44,798 bases of DNA. Source: Anaerolineae bacterium. GTDB taxonomy: Bacteria; Chloroflexota; Anaerolineae; Anaerolineales; Villigracilaceae. The stretch covers positions 1-44,798 of the forward strand of contig JAKLPV010000200.1 of the NCBI GenBank assembly GCA_022013685.1, in the 5' to 3' direction. Within the stretch, counting starts at the first letter, position 1, and every line of letters begins with the position of its first letter. The notes below the pieces were generated by a model, which saw only the letters and a list, made by a program, of their open reading frames with translations, was not told where the DNA came from and ran no database searches. The position numbers and the translations under genes are program-made. Shown here piece by piece: positions 24,948 through 32,019 of this stretch.

Positions 24948-25376
24948 TTATGCGAAGTTGATGTTGTATAAATGAAAGCGATCTGAATTGGACGCAGTAT
25001 CCATCAATCTGCTTTCCTGCTCTTGCCAAAAGGATGGCGACCACAACTCAAAATACCTGCCCTGCCCAACCAGGATAGCCTTTTCTGTTAGTTGAGCAAG
25101 CTCCGCCAAATAATCGGGAATATGAAGTTGAAGAGTATTGTCAATGTAAACCTGAACCGCCCTGCCTAACATCAGACGAGAAAGCAAACGCGCAAGCGGG
25201 TCCGTGATACTTAAATTCCCAAAATCACCTACGAGAAGTTCGAAATCCTGCTTGTTTACCAATAGCAAATTTTTCTCAAATCCCTGAGTCAAAAAGAACT
25301 GGCCAGAAAGCAGTCCTTCAGGCGTTGTAAAAACATTTTTTTTATGGGCTTTCAAAAAATAACGGCCAACTAACAT
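24948..25376 (-). CDS. Divergent MraZ-like protein outside the dcw cluster
   Basis: 142 residues with the MraZ layout: FFLTQGFEKNLLLVNKQDFELL, then a middle helix, GRAVQVYIDNTLQLHIPDYLAELA, and AILVGQGRYFELWSPSFWQEQE. Classical MraZ binds DNA as a ring of paired AbrB-like folds and has a D-x-x-G-R type loop in each half. Here those loops read HKKN and DNTLQ, so the conserved arginines are missing. It is the first gene of the ATPase/GH25 operon, not beside mraW/ftsL. It may be an autoregulator with changed specificity or may have lost DNA binding. The start ATG at 25376 has no clear ribosome-binding site. The MraZ fold assignment is from pattern recognition of the motifs. Confidence 0.75.
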   Translation of the reverse strand: MLVGRYFLKAHKKNVFTTPEGLLSGQFFLTQGFEKNLLLVNKQDFELLVGDFGNLSITDPLARLLSRLMLGRAVQVYIDNTLQLHIPDYLAELAQLTEKAILVGQGRYFELWSPSFWQEQESRLMDTASNSDRFHLYNINFA

Positions 25377-25420
25377 TGTTGTCTTAACCCCTTCGTTAGG
25401 ATATAAACGATTACGCCGCT

Positions 25421-25429
25421 ATTATGGCA
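25421..25429 (-). promoter_or_regulatory. Possible extended -10 element for the MraZ-like operon
   Basis: On the minus strand TGCCATAAT, about 45 bases before the first start codon. There is no convincing -35. It is the best promoter candidate close to the operon. Confidence 0.35.
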
Positions 25430-26210
25430 CCGTTACCTTTTTCGCATAATGATATTTGTACAACATTTCACAGTTACATTCCTTGTGTTTTAGTAGCCAT
25501 AGTTATACGAAGTCTTAGCTTTTCTGCCTGGGCAAAAAAACATCCAGACAGAGAAAAAACGGTAGCCAAGATGGAAGAAAAACCCACAAAAAAATAAACT
25601 TTGGTGCGAAAACCTGCCCATCTATAGGGCAAAAACAACATCAAAACAGACAGAAATCACACCCATAAAACGCCGCGTTCTTACCCCAGAATACTCTCAA
25701 AATACACAGAAACATGACATAATTTACCCCGCACAAAGAACCAATATCAGCAGAACAAAATACATAAAATGCCCGCCATGAGGCGACAAACCAATACCCA
25801 CAAAACAAACCGCCTCTGCGTAATTATTCGCAAAAAAAAGAATAAAGTCATCAACATATAAGCACCTAGGAAATATCCAATAACGTCACAATAATCATCG
25901 CTACAATCCCAGAAAAACTACGCATACCTCTCGTTTTTATTTGCTCAAACTATGGCCTCATTTCAAGCAACACAAAACCCAAAAACACCCCGCCATTGCG
26001 CACATTCCTACACCAAGCAATCACCAAAAACTACCGCCACAGTAACCACAAAAACTCCCCCATACAACACCACTCACCACCAGGTCATCCATCAAAAACA
26101 TGGTGCCATTTTGGTAAATTCAGTAATCAGAAATTCCCAATCCCGCCGCCATATTTACACCATGCCATAGCCTATTTTCTACCACCTCGCCAGGAAAACA
26201 AACCGTGGAT
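25430..26210. other. Long non-coding region, strongly A+C-rich on the plus strand
   Basis: About 780 bases with no supportable gene. The plus strand is dominated by A and C with few G, so a minus-strand transcript would be G/U-rich. Words such as CCACAAAA recur (near 25586, 25798 and 26045). The short open frames here have low-complexity Thr/Pro/His-rich translations and no ribosome-binding sites. It may hold regulatory sites for the MraZ-like operon or be decayed sequence. Confidence 0.6.
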
Positions 26211-26240
26211 AAAAAAATATCACCCGCAAGCAGGCGATAT
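26211..26240 (-). terminator. Terminator of the two-component operon
   Basis: An 8-bp stem with one G-U pair (26217-26224 with 26233-26240) followed on the minus strand by a run of seven T, about 40 bases after the kinase stop. It separates the two-component operon from the MraZ-like operon. Confidence 0.75.
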
Positions 26241-26277
26241 TTGGCAACCTTGTAAAAATTCCGAAGAAGACAAACGG

Positions 26278-28428
26278 TTAATTGTGCTTTGGGACAAGTA
26301 CTTTTATCGTGGTTCCTTTCCCCGGTTCTGATCGCATCTGGAGTTTGGCGTGAATTTGCGCTGCCCAAGTTTGGATATTTTTCAAACCCATTCCTCCCGA
26401 ATTCTTCGCGACAGATTTCTCAAACCCAACCCCATCATCGCTGACCTCAAGGCAAATATTGTTTCGGTTTTGCTTTAGGTGTACAACAACATTTTTTGCG
26501 TGCGAATGGCGCAAAACATTATTGAGGGCTTCGCGAGCGATATGATACAGATTGAGTTCCTGCTGCATAGAGATTTCAATCCCCTCTGACGAAATAAAAC
26601 GAGGCTGGAGATTCGCGCGCCCTTCAACCGCAGTAAGCCGATGATGCAATGCCGATACCAATCCTTCATTTTTTAAATCAATGGGCCTCAACTCGTGCAA
26701 AAACAAACGCATTTCCCTGAGAGCCTGCCTGGCCGTGTCGCCGATCTTGGCCAGCGAACCAGGCAAGTGGTCAGATCCACCTAGTTCAGATTGCGCCTGG
26801 GCAATTTCCACCTGATAAAGCAACCCATACAACTGCTGGGTGACCGTATCATGTAAATCCTTCACCAGCTTTTTGCGCTCACTAAATGAAACAGCCTCAC
26901 GGCGCTGATGATCCACATAAACCAACATCGACAGTTCATTGGTGATCATCTCCAACCCAATCAGTTCATCTTCGTCATAAGGGGAATTTTCTTCGCGGAA
27001 AAGGCAGACTGCGCCCTGCAAATGTTCGTCAATCACGATCGGGCACATTAACAGCTTGCCAGGTGTCTCCAGGCCGTCGCTACCGTCAAGAAATATGCCG
27101 GGCAGCGAATCGTATACCTTTATAGTACCAAAGTCCAACCCCAGGTCAGCAAAATATGTGCCAAAATTCTGCACGACCTGGTCGTTGTCCAACAGAACTG
27201 AATAACTATATGCGGCTTCAAGCCTGAAACCAGCCTTGTCATCGCCAATAAAGTCTGAGTCGCGCACAAAAATAAAGCCCGCCAGACACCCAAAGCTTGA
27301 GACTATCTGAAAAATCGCCGCTTCCAAAAACACATCAATATCGGTAATGTGATTGGCCGCGCTGGAAATCGAACGCATCAAATTTATCTTCGTTGCCAGA
27401 ACACGATAGCGCGATTCCTCGAGTTTTCTTTGCTCTGTCACATCCTGCCACAAAAATAACCGCCCCGTAAAGTTATTACCGGAATCTTGCAACGACAGGC
27501 TGCGCACATCAAAAGCATAAGTGAACCCATTAAAGTTGACGCTTGCGCGAAAAGAACTCTGGGAAAAATCCTCACTCTTTAGTAGTATGTTTCCATTAAC
27601 CATCCAATCATCCACAGCCCGCCCCCTGAGCTTATCAGCCGACAACCCGGTAATGATTTCAATAAAGGGATTTACATCCACGACCATATTATCCTGATCT
27701 AAAATCATCCAACCAAGGTGCATTGAGTTAATAATGCCATTCCGGTCAAAAAGGCTATGCGATACAGCCATATGACGGTAATGGGCATACATGCTAACGC
27801 AGACAGTTGCAATGATGCCTGCAACGGAAACACCCAGGAGCGAGGGAACGTAGTACAAACTCCACGCGGTCAAGTTAAGAAGGGCCGGGAGAAATACGGC
27901 AAGAACAAAAAAAGGTGAGTATTTGAAAAATTTATCGACTTGCTGAAAATAAATCAACCCCATAATTGCAATCAAAAATAGCAAGACCACGCTGACAACG
28001 CTGGAAAAAATCAAGTCAGCATTCGCGATGGTTTCTATTGCCAGGCTGTCGACTGGAGAGAGAATTGACGCTCCAAAAACCAATATGCCGATCACGATCT
28101 GCAACAGGATTGCAACAAGATTAAGCCAGTTAACTGGCTGATGTCGCCAATACAAATTGCAACCAACAACCATGCCGAGCGCAGACAGGCCAACTGCAAA
28201 TGCGGCCAAATTCAAAACGAGAAAATTTCTACCGCCAAGATCAATATTCCATAAGAATTCGCGAAGAGCAATAATAGCAAATGAATATCCCAACATGCGC
28301 ACAAAAAACAGAATTGACGGCCTGATAGCGCCAAACCTTGTTACAAAAAACAATATTAAGCTAACAACAGCAAAGGAAATGCCAACCACAAAATTCGCTT
28401 CCAGGCCCCACGCTAGAATCTTATCCAT
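26278..28428 (-). CDS. Membrane sensor histidine kinase, NarL/DegS type with PAS and GAF domains
   Basis: 716 residues from the ATG at 28428; a TTG at 28437 just after the upstream stop is an alternative and is used for numbering here. Six or seven membrane helices fill residues 15-220. A PAS domain follows (235-340; LGWMILDQDNMVVDVNPF), then a GAF-like domain (360-505). The HisKA_3 helix KLVKDLHDTVTQQL carries the phospho-accepting His529. The ATPase domain has N-box EALNNVLRHSHAKNV and DDGVGF, with GGMGLKNI and GKGTT. It should phosphorylate the response regulator at 28925. A small STAND-like gene lies between the two. The sensed signal is unknown. Confidence 0.93.
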   Translation of the reverse strand: MDKILAWGLEANFVVGISFAVVSLILFFVTRFGAIRPSILFFVRMLGYSFAIIALREFLWNIDLGGRNFLVLNLAAFAVGLSALGMVVGCNLYWRHQPVNWLNLVAILLQIVIGILVFGASILSPVDSLAIETIANADLIFSSVVSVVLLFLIAIMGLIYFQQVDKFFKYSPFFVLAVFLPALLNLTAWSLYYVPSLLGVSVAGIIATVCVSMYAHYRHMAVSHSLFDRNGIINSMHLGWMILDQDNMVVDVNPFIEIITGLSADKLRGRAVDDWMVNGNILLKSEDFSQSSFRASVNFNGFTYAFDVRSLSLQDSGNNFTGRLFLWQDVTEQRKLEESRYRVLATKINLMRSISSAANHITDIDVFLEAAIFQIVSSFGCLAGFIFVRDSDFIGDDKAGFRLEAAYSYSVLLDNDQVVQNFGTYFADLGLDFGTIKVYDSLPGIFLDGSDGLETPGKLLMCPIVIDEHLQGAVCLFREENSPYDEDELIGLEMITNELSMLVYVDHQRREAVSFSERKKLVKDLHDTVTQQLYGLLYQVEIAQAQSELGGSDHLPGSLAKIGDTARQALREMRLFLHELRPIDLKNEGLVSALHHRLTAVEGRANLQPRFISSEGIEISMQQELNLYHIAREALNNVLRHSHAKNVVVHLKQNRNNICLEVSDDGVGFEKSVAKNSGGMGLKNIQTWAAQIHAKLQMRSEPGKGTTIKVLVPKHN

Positions 28429-28443
28429 AAGCGCCAACCATCA

Positions 28444-28887
28444 TCAAACCTCAAGACTCATATGCCTGAATGCCCAGAAATCAGGAGCCAGGAGGGCAAG
28501 CGCTTTTGCCTCAGCCCTGGTCAACCAGAAGACAACGCGGGTCGGATAATCCACAAACAATTCCCGGCGCATATTTAATGCCCGAAAAGCATTCCGATTG
28601 CCCACGCCACCGCCGCGGTTGAGGCGTGTCACATAAAATACGGTTTTTTTTCTTTCCGGATGCCGGGACAAAATCAACGGGATATCATAAGTAGCGGGAG
28701 AAACAGCGTATTCGGTTACCCCCTGGCCCTGGTCTTCGATGAGACCCGACAATAGATCTTGCATCTCTTTTCGAGACCTGGCGGACGTATAAACAACAAT
28801 CAGAATGGAGGGACGATCCCAGCGCAGGGCCTGTTGAATTTCTGAAAACAAACCATCTACCGGCCCTTTATGCGCAAAAACACTCAT
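28444..28887 (-). CDS. Free-standing inactivated STAND-like domain protein
   Basis: 147 residues, no membrane segment. The order of motifs matches the N-terminus of the TPR protein at 20106-22496. WDRPSILIVVY matches WRKPAYLMAVY there. KKTVFYV matches KKVYFV. RVVFWLTRAEAKALALLAPDFWAFR matches KVVFWVDEEQLVTLALDTASYWENR. There is no Walker A motif. In larger proteins this kind of segment precedes TPR repeats; here it stands alone inside a two-component operon, 37 bases after the response regulator and 6-15 bases before the kinase. It could be an adaptor linking the kinase to the ATPase/TPR system. The homology is by eye; its function is unknown. Confidence 0.7.
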   Translation of the reverse strand: MSVFAHKGPVDGLFSEIQQALRWDRPSILIVVYTSARSRKEMQDLLSGLIEDQGQGVTEYAVSPATYDIPLILSRHPERKKTVFYVTRLNRGGGVGNRNAFRALNMRRELFVDYPTRVVFWLTRAEAKALALLAPDFWAFRHMSLEV

Positions 28888-28924
28888 TAAAGTCGCCTTT
28901 CAGAAAAATACAACCAGAATTCAA

Positions 28925-29644
28925 TTAGGTACTCGGGGGTATGAGCGAAGAAGTGGTTGCAGAAGATGATGAAGACGCGCCATCTTCATCATCTTTCATC
29001 AAACCCTCGCGCACAGCATACAACGCAGCCTGGGTTCTATTCCCAAGATGCAGCTTCGACAAAATGCTGCTGACATATTTGGCAATAGTGCGTTCGTTAA
29101 CCACAAGCGCGGCTGCGATTTCGTGGTTGCTATGCCCGCGTCCGATCAATCGCAGCGTCTCCAACTCACGCGGGGTTAATAAACCGGGAAGTGAAACCGA
29201 CGCCGGAACCGGCTGCGGAGAGTTATTGATTTCGCGAATGACTCGTAATGCGATTGATGGATGCAGCGAGGCCAGGCCGTGTGATACATCACGAATTGCC
29301 TGGAACAATTGCTCGCGAGTGGCATCTTTGAGCATGTAACCGATCGCGCCCGCTTTGATGGCGCTAAAAATTAAATCCCCCTCGGCAAAGCCCGAGAGAA
29401 CAAGGATTTGAACATCTGGCATTAGTTTCTTGAGTTGGGGGATGGTCGTCAGGCCATCTTGAATTGGCATTACCAGATCCAGCAAAACCACATCGGGTTT
29501 GGCTTGATTCAACATCTGTGCAGCCTGCAACCCATCGGATGCCTGACCTACCACTTCAATATCAGATTGAAATGAAAGAATCGCAACAAGGCCCTCACGG
29601 ACAACGTTTTGGTCATCAACAACGAGAACGCGAATTTTATCCAA
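28925..29644 (-). CDS. NarL/LuxR-family response regulator
   Basis: 239 residues from a TTG at 29644, chosen because AAGGA lies five bases upstream and the protein then begins LDKIRVLVVDDQ as usual; a TTG at 29665 adds seven residues. The receiver domain has the acidic pair VVDDQ, the phosphorylation site VVLLDLVMP (Asp56 from this start), ILVLSG and YMLKDA. The C-terminal LuxR helix-turn-helix is LLTPRELETLRLIGRGHSNHEIAAAL...ERTIAKYVSSILSKL. A serine-rich tail of about 15 residues ends the protein. It is the first gene of the operon with the STAND-like protein and the kinase. Confidence 0.93.
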   Translation of the reverse strand: MDKIRVLVVDDQNVVREGLVAILSFQSDIEVVGQASDGLQAAQMLNQAKPDVVLLDLVMPIQDGLTTIPQLKKLMPDVQILVLSGFAEGDLIFSAIKAGAIGYMLKDATREQLFQAIRDVSHGLASLHPSIALRVIREINNSPQPVPASVSLPGLLTPRELETLRLIGRGHSNHEIAAALVVNERTIAKYVSSILSKLHLGNRTQAALYAVREGLMKDDEDGASSSSSATTSSLIPPST

Positions 29645-29717
29645 AGAAGTCCTTATTGATGGCAACCACAGATACTAAAAAAAAAGCCAAGTATTCTGGG
29701 CTAAATAGTCATCAATT

Positions 29718-29737
29718 TTTTCTAATAAATTAGAAAA
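29718..29737. promoter_or_regulatory. 20-bp palindrome upstream of the response regulator gene
   Basis: Perfect 9-bp arms (29718-29726 and 29729-29737) around a 2-base centre, TTTTCTAAT/ATTAGAAAA. It lies about 75 bases upstream of the regulator start and just after the stop of the small membrane protein gene. The tiny loop argues against an RNA hairpin and for a dimeric DNA-binding site. Confidence 0.4.
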
Positions 29738-29739
29738 CT

Positions 29740-29979
29740 CTAAAATATTATAACAATTCGCCCGGCAAAAAGTAATAGAATGGCCCCACCCAGACAGCTA
29801 ACAGACATGAGCAAAAAAGACAGGATAAATCGCTGGGCAGCCGTCATGCCAAAAATCTTACCCCGAGAACCGATCTTTAGCGATTTCTGCCCTTTTCTTG
29901 CTTTCGGCTCAAACAGATTTTCAATTTCATCATCTGAAAACTGCGAAGACTGACTTTCATTTCTTAAATCATCGAACAT
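29740..29979 (-). CDS. Small membrane protein, unknown function
   Basis: 79 residues. An acidic, serine-rich N-terminus (FSDDEIENLFEP) is followed by a basic stretch (KARKGQKSLKIGSRGK) and one long hydrophobic segment, probably one or two helices, from about 50 to 79 (FILSFLLMSVSCLGGAILLL). The ATG at 29979 has AGGTG upstream. It lies 32 bases after birA on the same strand and is likely cotranscribed. I do not recognise a function. Confidence 0.65.
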   Translation of the reverse strand: MFDDLRNESQSSQFSDDEIENLFEPKARKGQKSLKIGSRGKIFGMTAAQRFILSFLLMSVSCLGGAILLLFAGRIVIIF

Positions 29980-30011
29980 TTTGCACCTGTCAACAATTTT
30001 TCATCAGTATA

Positions 30012-30782
30012 TCATAGCGGACGCAGATGAATTTCACCGTAGCGGATAAGACGCTGCGCGCCGTTCACCACAAGCCGCAAACTGCCATCCGCTTCGAGGC
30101 CATCCAACACGCCGATAACGGTTTCCGTTTCGCCCAACCAAACCTGAACTATTTCACCGCGAAAAGCCAAGGCCTCCTGCCACTCGCGCAGGAAATATCC
30201 CATCCCCAGGCGCGGACGCCACTTAATGAGTGCAACCATCAGCGAGCGCAAGAGGTCAAACCGCTCGACCGGATTCCGCACTTCGGATTGAATCCAGGTT
30301 GCGGGAAAGTTAAGTTCCGCTTCAGGCGGGATTGCCGCCGGGAATACGTTAACGCCCATCCCCAAAACCAGGCTTTCAACATCCGCCCCCATCCAGGCGG
30401 TTTCGACAAGAATGCCGGCGGTCTTTTTGCGGGCTACCAGCACGTCGTTTGGCCACTTGATCTGGGCGCTGATGCCGTAGTTTTTGAGCGCATCTACCAG
30501 GGCCAGGGCGCCAAGCCCTGAAAACAAGCCGATATTTTCACGCTCCTGCTCGGAAGGGCGCAAAATAACACTTAGCGCAAGCGCTGCGCCTGGTGAGGTA
30601 AACCACTTACGTCCCATGCGCCCGCGCCCGGAGGTCTGCTGATCGGCAACAACCAGCGAAAAATCTGGCGCGCCCTTAGCAGCCCAGGCCAGGGCGGCAT
30701 CATTGGTGGAGCCAGTCGATTCAAGATAACAAATGCCGCCAAGCGGCAGCCCGGCAAGGGATTTTCGCAGGTCAGATTCCAT
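30012..30782 (-). CDS. birA: Biotin--[acetyl-CoA-carboxylase] ligase
   Basis: 256 residues from the ATG at 30782. It activates biotin with ATP and attaches it to the lysine of biotin carboxyl carrier proteins. Signatures are the substrate loop TSGRGRMGRKWFTSPGAAL, and KWPNDVLVARKKTAGILVET with the lysine that contacts biotinyl-AMP. There is no N-terminal helix-turn-helix, so this is the mono-functional class and not a biotin repressor. A terminator hairpin of the upstream peptidase gene lies just before the start. A TTG at 30803 lies inside that hairpin and is less likely. Confidence 0.93.
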   Translation of the reverse strand: MESDLRKSLAGLPLGGICYLESTGSTNDAALAWAAKGAPDFSLVVADQQTSGRGRMGRKWFTSPGAALALSVILRPSEQERENIGLFSGLGALALVDALKNYGISAQIKWPNDVLVARKKTAGILVETAWMGADVESLVLGMGVNVFPAAIPPEAELNFPATWIQSEVRNPVERFDLLRSLMVALIKWRPRLGMGYFLREWQEALAFRGEIVQVWLGETETVIGVLDGLEADGSLRLVVNGAQRLIRYGEIHLRPL

Positions 30783-30786
30783 GTCT

Positions 30787-30825
30787 TGCAAAAATTCCCA
30801 CAATACTTAAATATTGTGGGAATTT
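30787..30825 (-). terminator. Terminator between the M23 peptidase gene and birA
   Basis: A perfect 14-bp stem (30792-30805 with 30812-30825) and 6-base loop, followed on the minus strand by a run of T. It starts 7 bases after the peptidase stop and ends 10 bases before the birA ATG. Partial read-through would feed birA. Confidence 0.75.
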
Positions 30826-30831
30826 CTCCTT

Positions 30832-31881
30832 TTATGGCAAAACAAACCAGGGATTGACAAAACCACCGTTCAGGCGCACCTCAAAGTGGAGATGCGCGCC
30901 AAAACTATTGCCAGTGTTACCAGATGCCGCAATCGTCTGACCTCGACCAACACTCTGACATACCGAGACATTGATGACACTTAAGTGGGCATACAAGGTG
31001 ACATAGCCATTGCCATGATTGATCTGGACGACATTGCCATAGCCGCCATTCCAGCCGCCAGCCGCCATGGTGACCACGCCGCTATCGGCGGCATAGACAG
31101 GCGATCCTTCGCCAGAAGCAATATCAATAGCCAGGTGACCAGAATAGTAATCATTGCCAGACAAAAAGTTATTGCCTGACGGCCAGCCAAACGCACCCGA
31201 CCCAACTGAACCGCCGCCGCAGGCAGAGCCACCCACTCCGGCCGTGCCAGAGCGACCGACAGCGATCGTCGGGACAATCCACTGCTGGTATTCACGTTCG
31301 CCATCGGGAACCATGACCCATGAGCCGGGCACAATCTGCGGGTCAGCCAGATCGAGTTTATTCCCCGGCCAATTGAGGATATCATCAGGGCTGGCTTTCA
31401 GATTGGCAGCCACTTCTTCAAGCGTATCGGCGTCCTGCCACTCATAATAGACCCCATCGGTTGGCGGAATGTTCAACTCCATACCGGGACGCAAAGAGTG
31501 CGGGTCGTCTTTCAGGGTTTCATAGTTGGCCCAAAGCAAGGAATCGGGCGTGATTTCAAACTCTTTCGAAATCCCGAAAATCGAATCGCCCCGCTGGACT
31601 GTGCGCTTGATGACTTCGTAGCGGGGTCGTTCCGGGATCAACGTTTTGAGCGTGAGTTTGCGCCCAATCGCAAAGTCGGTCATCATGTTGGGCGCAGAAT
31701 TATCCGCAACAACCGGCCCGCCAGAGCCTTGGGGCACAGATTCTTCAGCTGGGGCGGCGGCTACAACCGTTGGCGATGATTGTAAGCGCCAAAAAGTGAA
31801 CCCAAACAAACCAGCCACAATTAGCAAGGTTATTCCCCAACTAATCAGGTTATATCTATGGGAAGCAATGAGTTTTTTCAT
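30832..31881 (-). CDS. Membrane-anchored LysM/M23 peptidoglycan endopeptidase
   Basis: 349 residues from the ATG at 31881 (MKKLIASHRYN). One N-terminal membrane helix (about 13-32) anchors the protein outside the cell membrane. Two LysM-type segments follow (VQRGDSIFGISKEFEITPDSL, and DADTLEEVAANLKASPDDIL), which bind glycan strands. The M23 domain has the zinc ligands GHLAIDIA (H-x3-D) and HLHFEV (H-x-H). It should cut peptide cross-links, or activate amidases if inactive, but the metal ligands are intact. The open frame extends further upstream, but the promoter lies inside that extension. No ribosome-binding site is seen. Confidence 0.92.
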   Translation of the reverse strand: MKKLIASHRYNLISWGITLLIVAGLFGFTFWRLQSSPTVVAAAPAEESVPQGSGGPVVADNSAPNMMTDFAIGRKLTLKTLIPERPRYEVIKRTVQRGDSIFGISKEFEITPDSLLWANYETLKDDPHSLRPGMELNIPPTDGVYYEWQDADTLEEVAANLKASPDDILNWPGNKLDLADPQIVPGSWVMVPDGEREYQQWIVPTIAVGRSGTAGVGGSACGGGSVGSGAFGWPSGNNFLSGNDYYSGHLAIDIASGEGSPVYAADSGVVTMAAGGWNGGYGNVVQINHGNGYVTLYAHLSVINVSVCQSVGRGQTIAASGNTGNSFGAHLHFEVRLNGGFVNPWFVLP

Positions 31882-31890
31882 ACCAGTAAA

Positions 31891-31899
31891 ATTATACCA
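31891..31899 (-). promoter_or_regulatory. Extended -10 (TGGTATAAT) just before the M23 gene; leaderless mRNA likely
   Basis: TATAAT with TGG upstream ends only 9 bases before the ATG at 31881. Transcription should begin 2-4 bases before the start codon, and there is no Shine-Dalgarno sequence, so the mRNA is probably leaderless. Confidence 0.55.
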
Positions 31900-31928
31900 A
31901 ACTACAACATATTGGTTCTCTAATATTT

Positions 31929-32019
31929 GCCGTAAAGAAGGCCGCATTTTGGGGTATGAGCGCGTCTACGCGCTCATACCCCAAAATGCGGGGACCTATC
32001 ACAGAAATTCCTAAAGAGT
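31929..32019 (+). repeat. Palindromic intergenic repeat, copy B
   Basis: A perfect 23-bp inverted repeat (31942-31964 and 31969-31991) with a TCTA loop, flanked by GCCGTAAAGAAGG and CCTATCACAGAAATTCCTAA. The flanks match copies A and C. It lies directly after the rho stop codon and may end rho transcription; on the minus strand TTCTTT follows the stem. Confidence 0.85.

Noticed and set aside
17988..25376. Extracellular contractile injection or prophage lysis module
   Set aside because: GH25 and an ATPase occur in such loci, but there is no sheath, tube, baseplate, holin or capsid gene in the window.
25952..26331. Plus-strand short proteins (72 and 111 residues)
   Set aside because: Thr/Pro/His/Lys-rich translations driven by A/C-rich DNA, no ribosome-binding sites, and overlap with a terminator.
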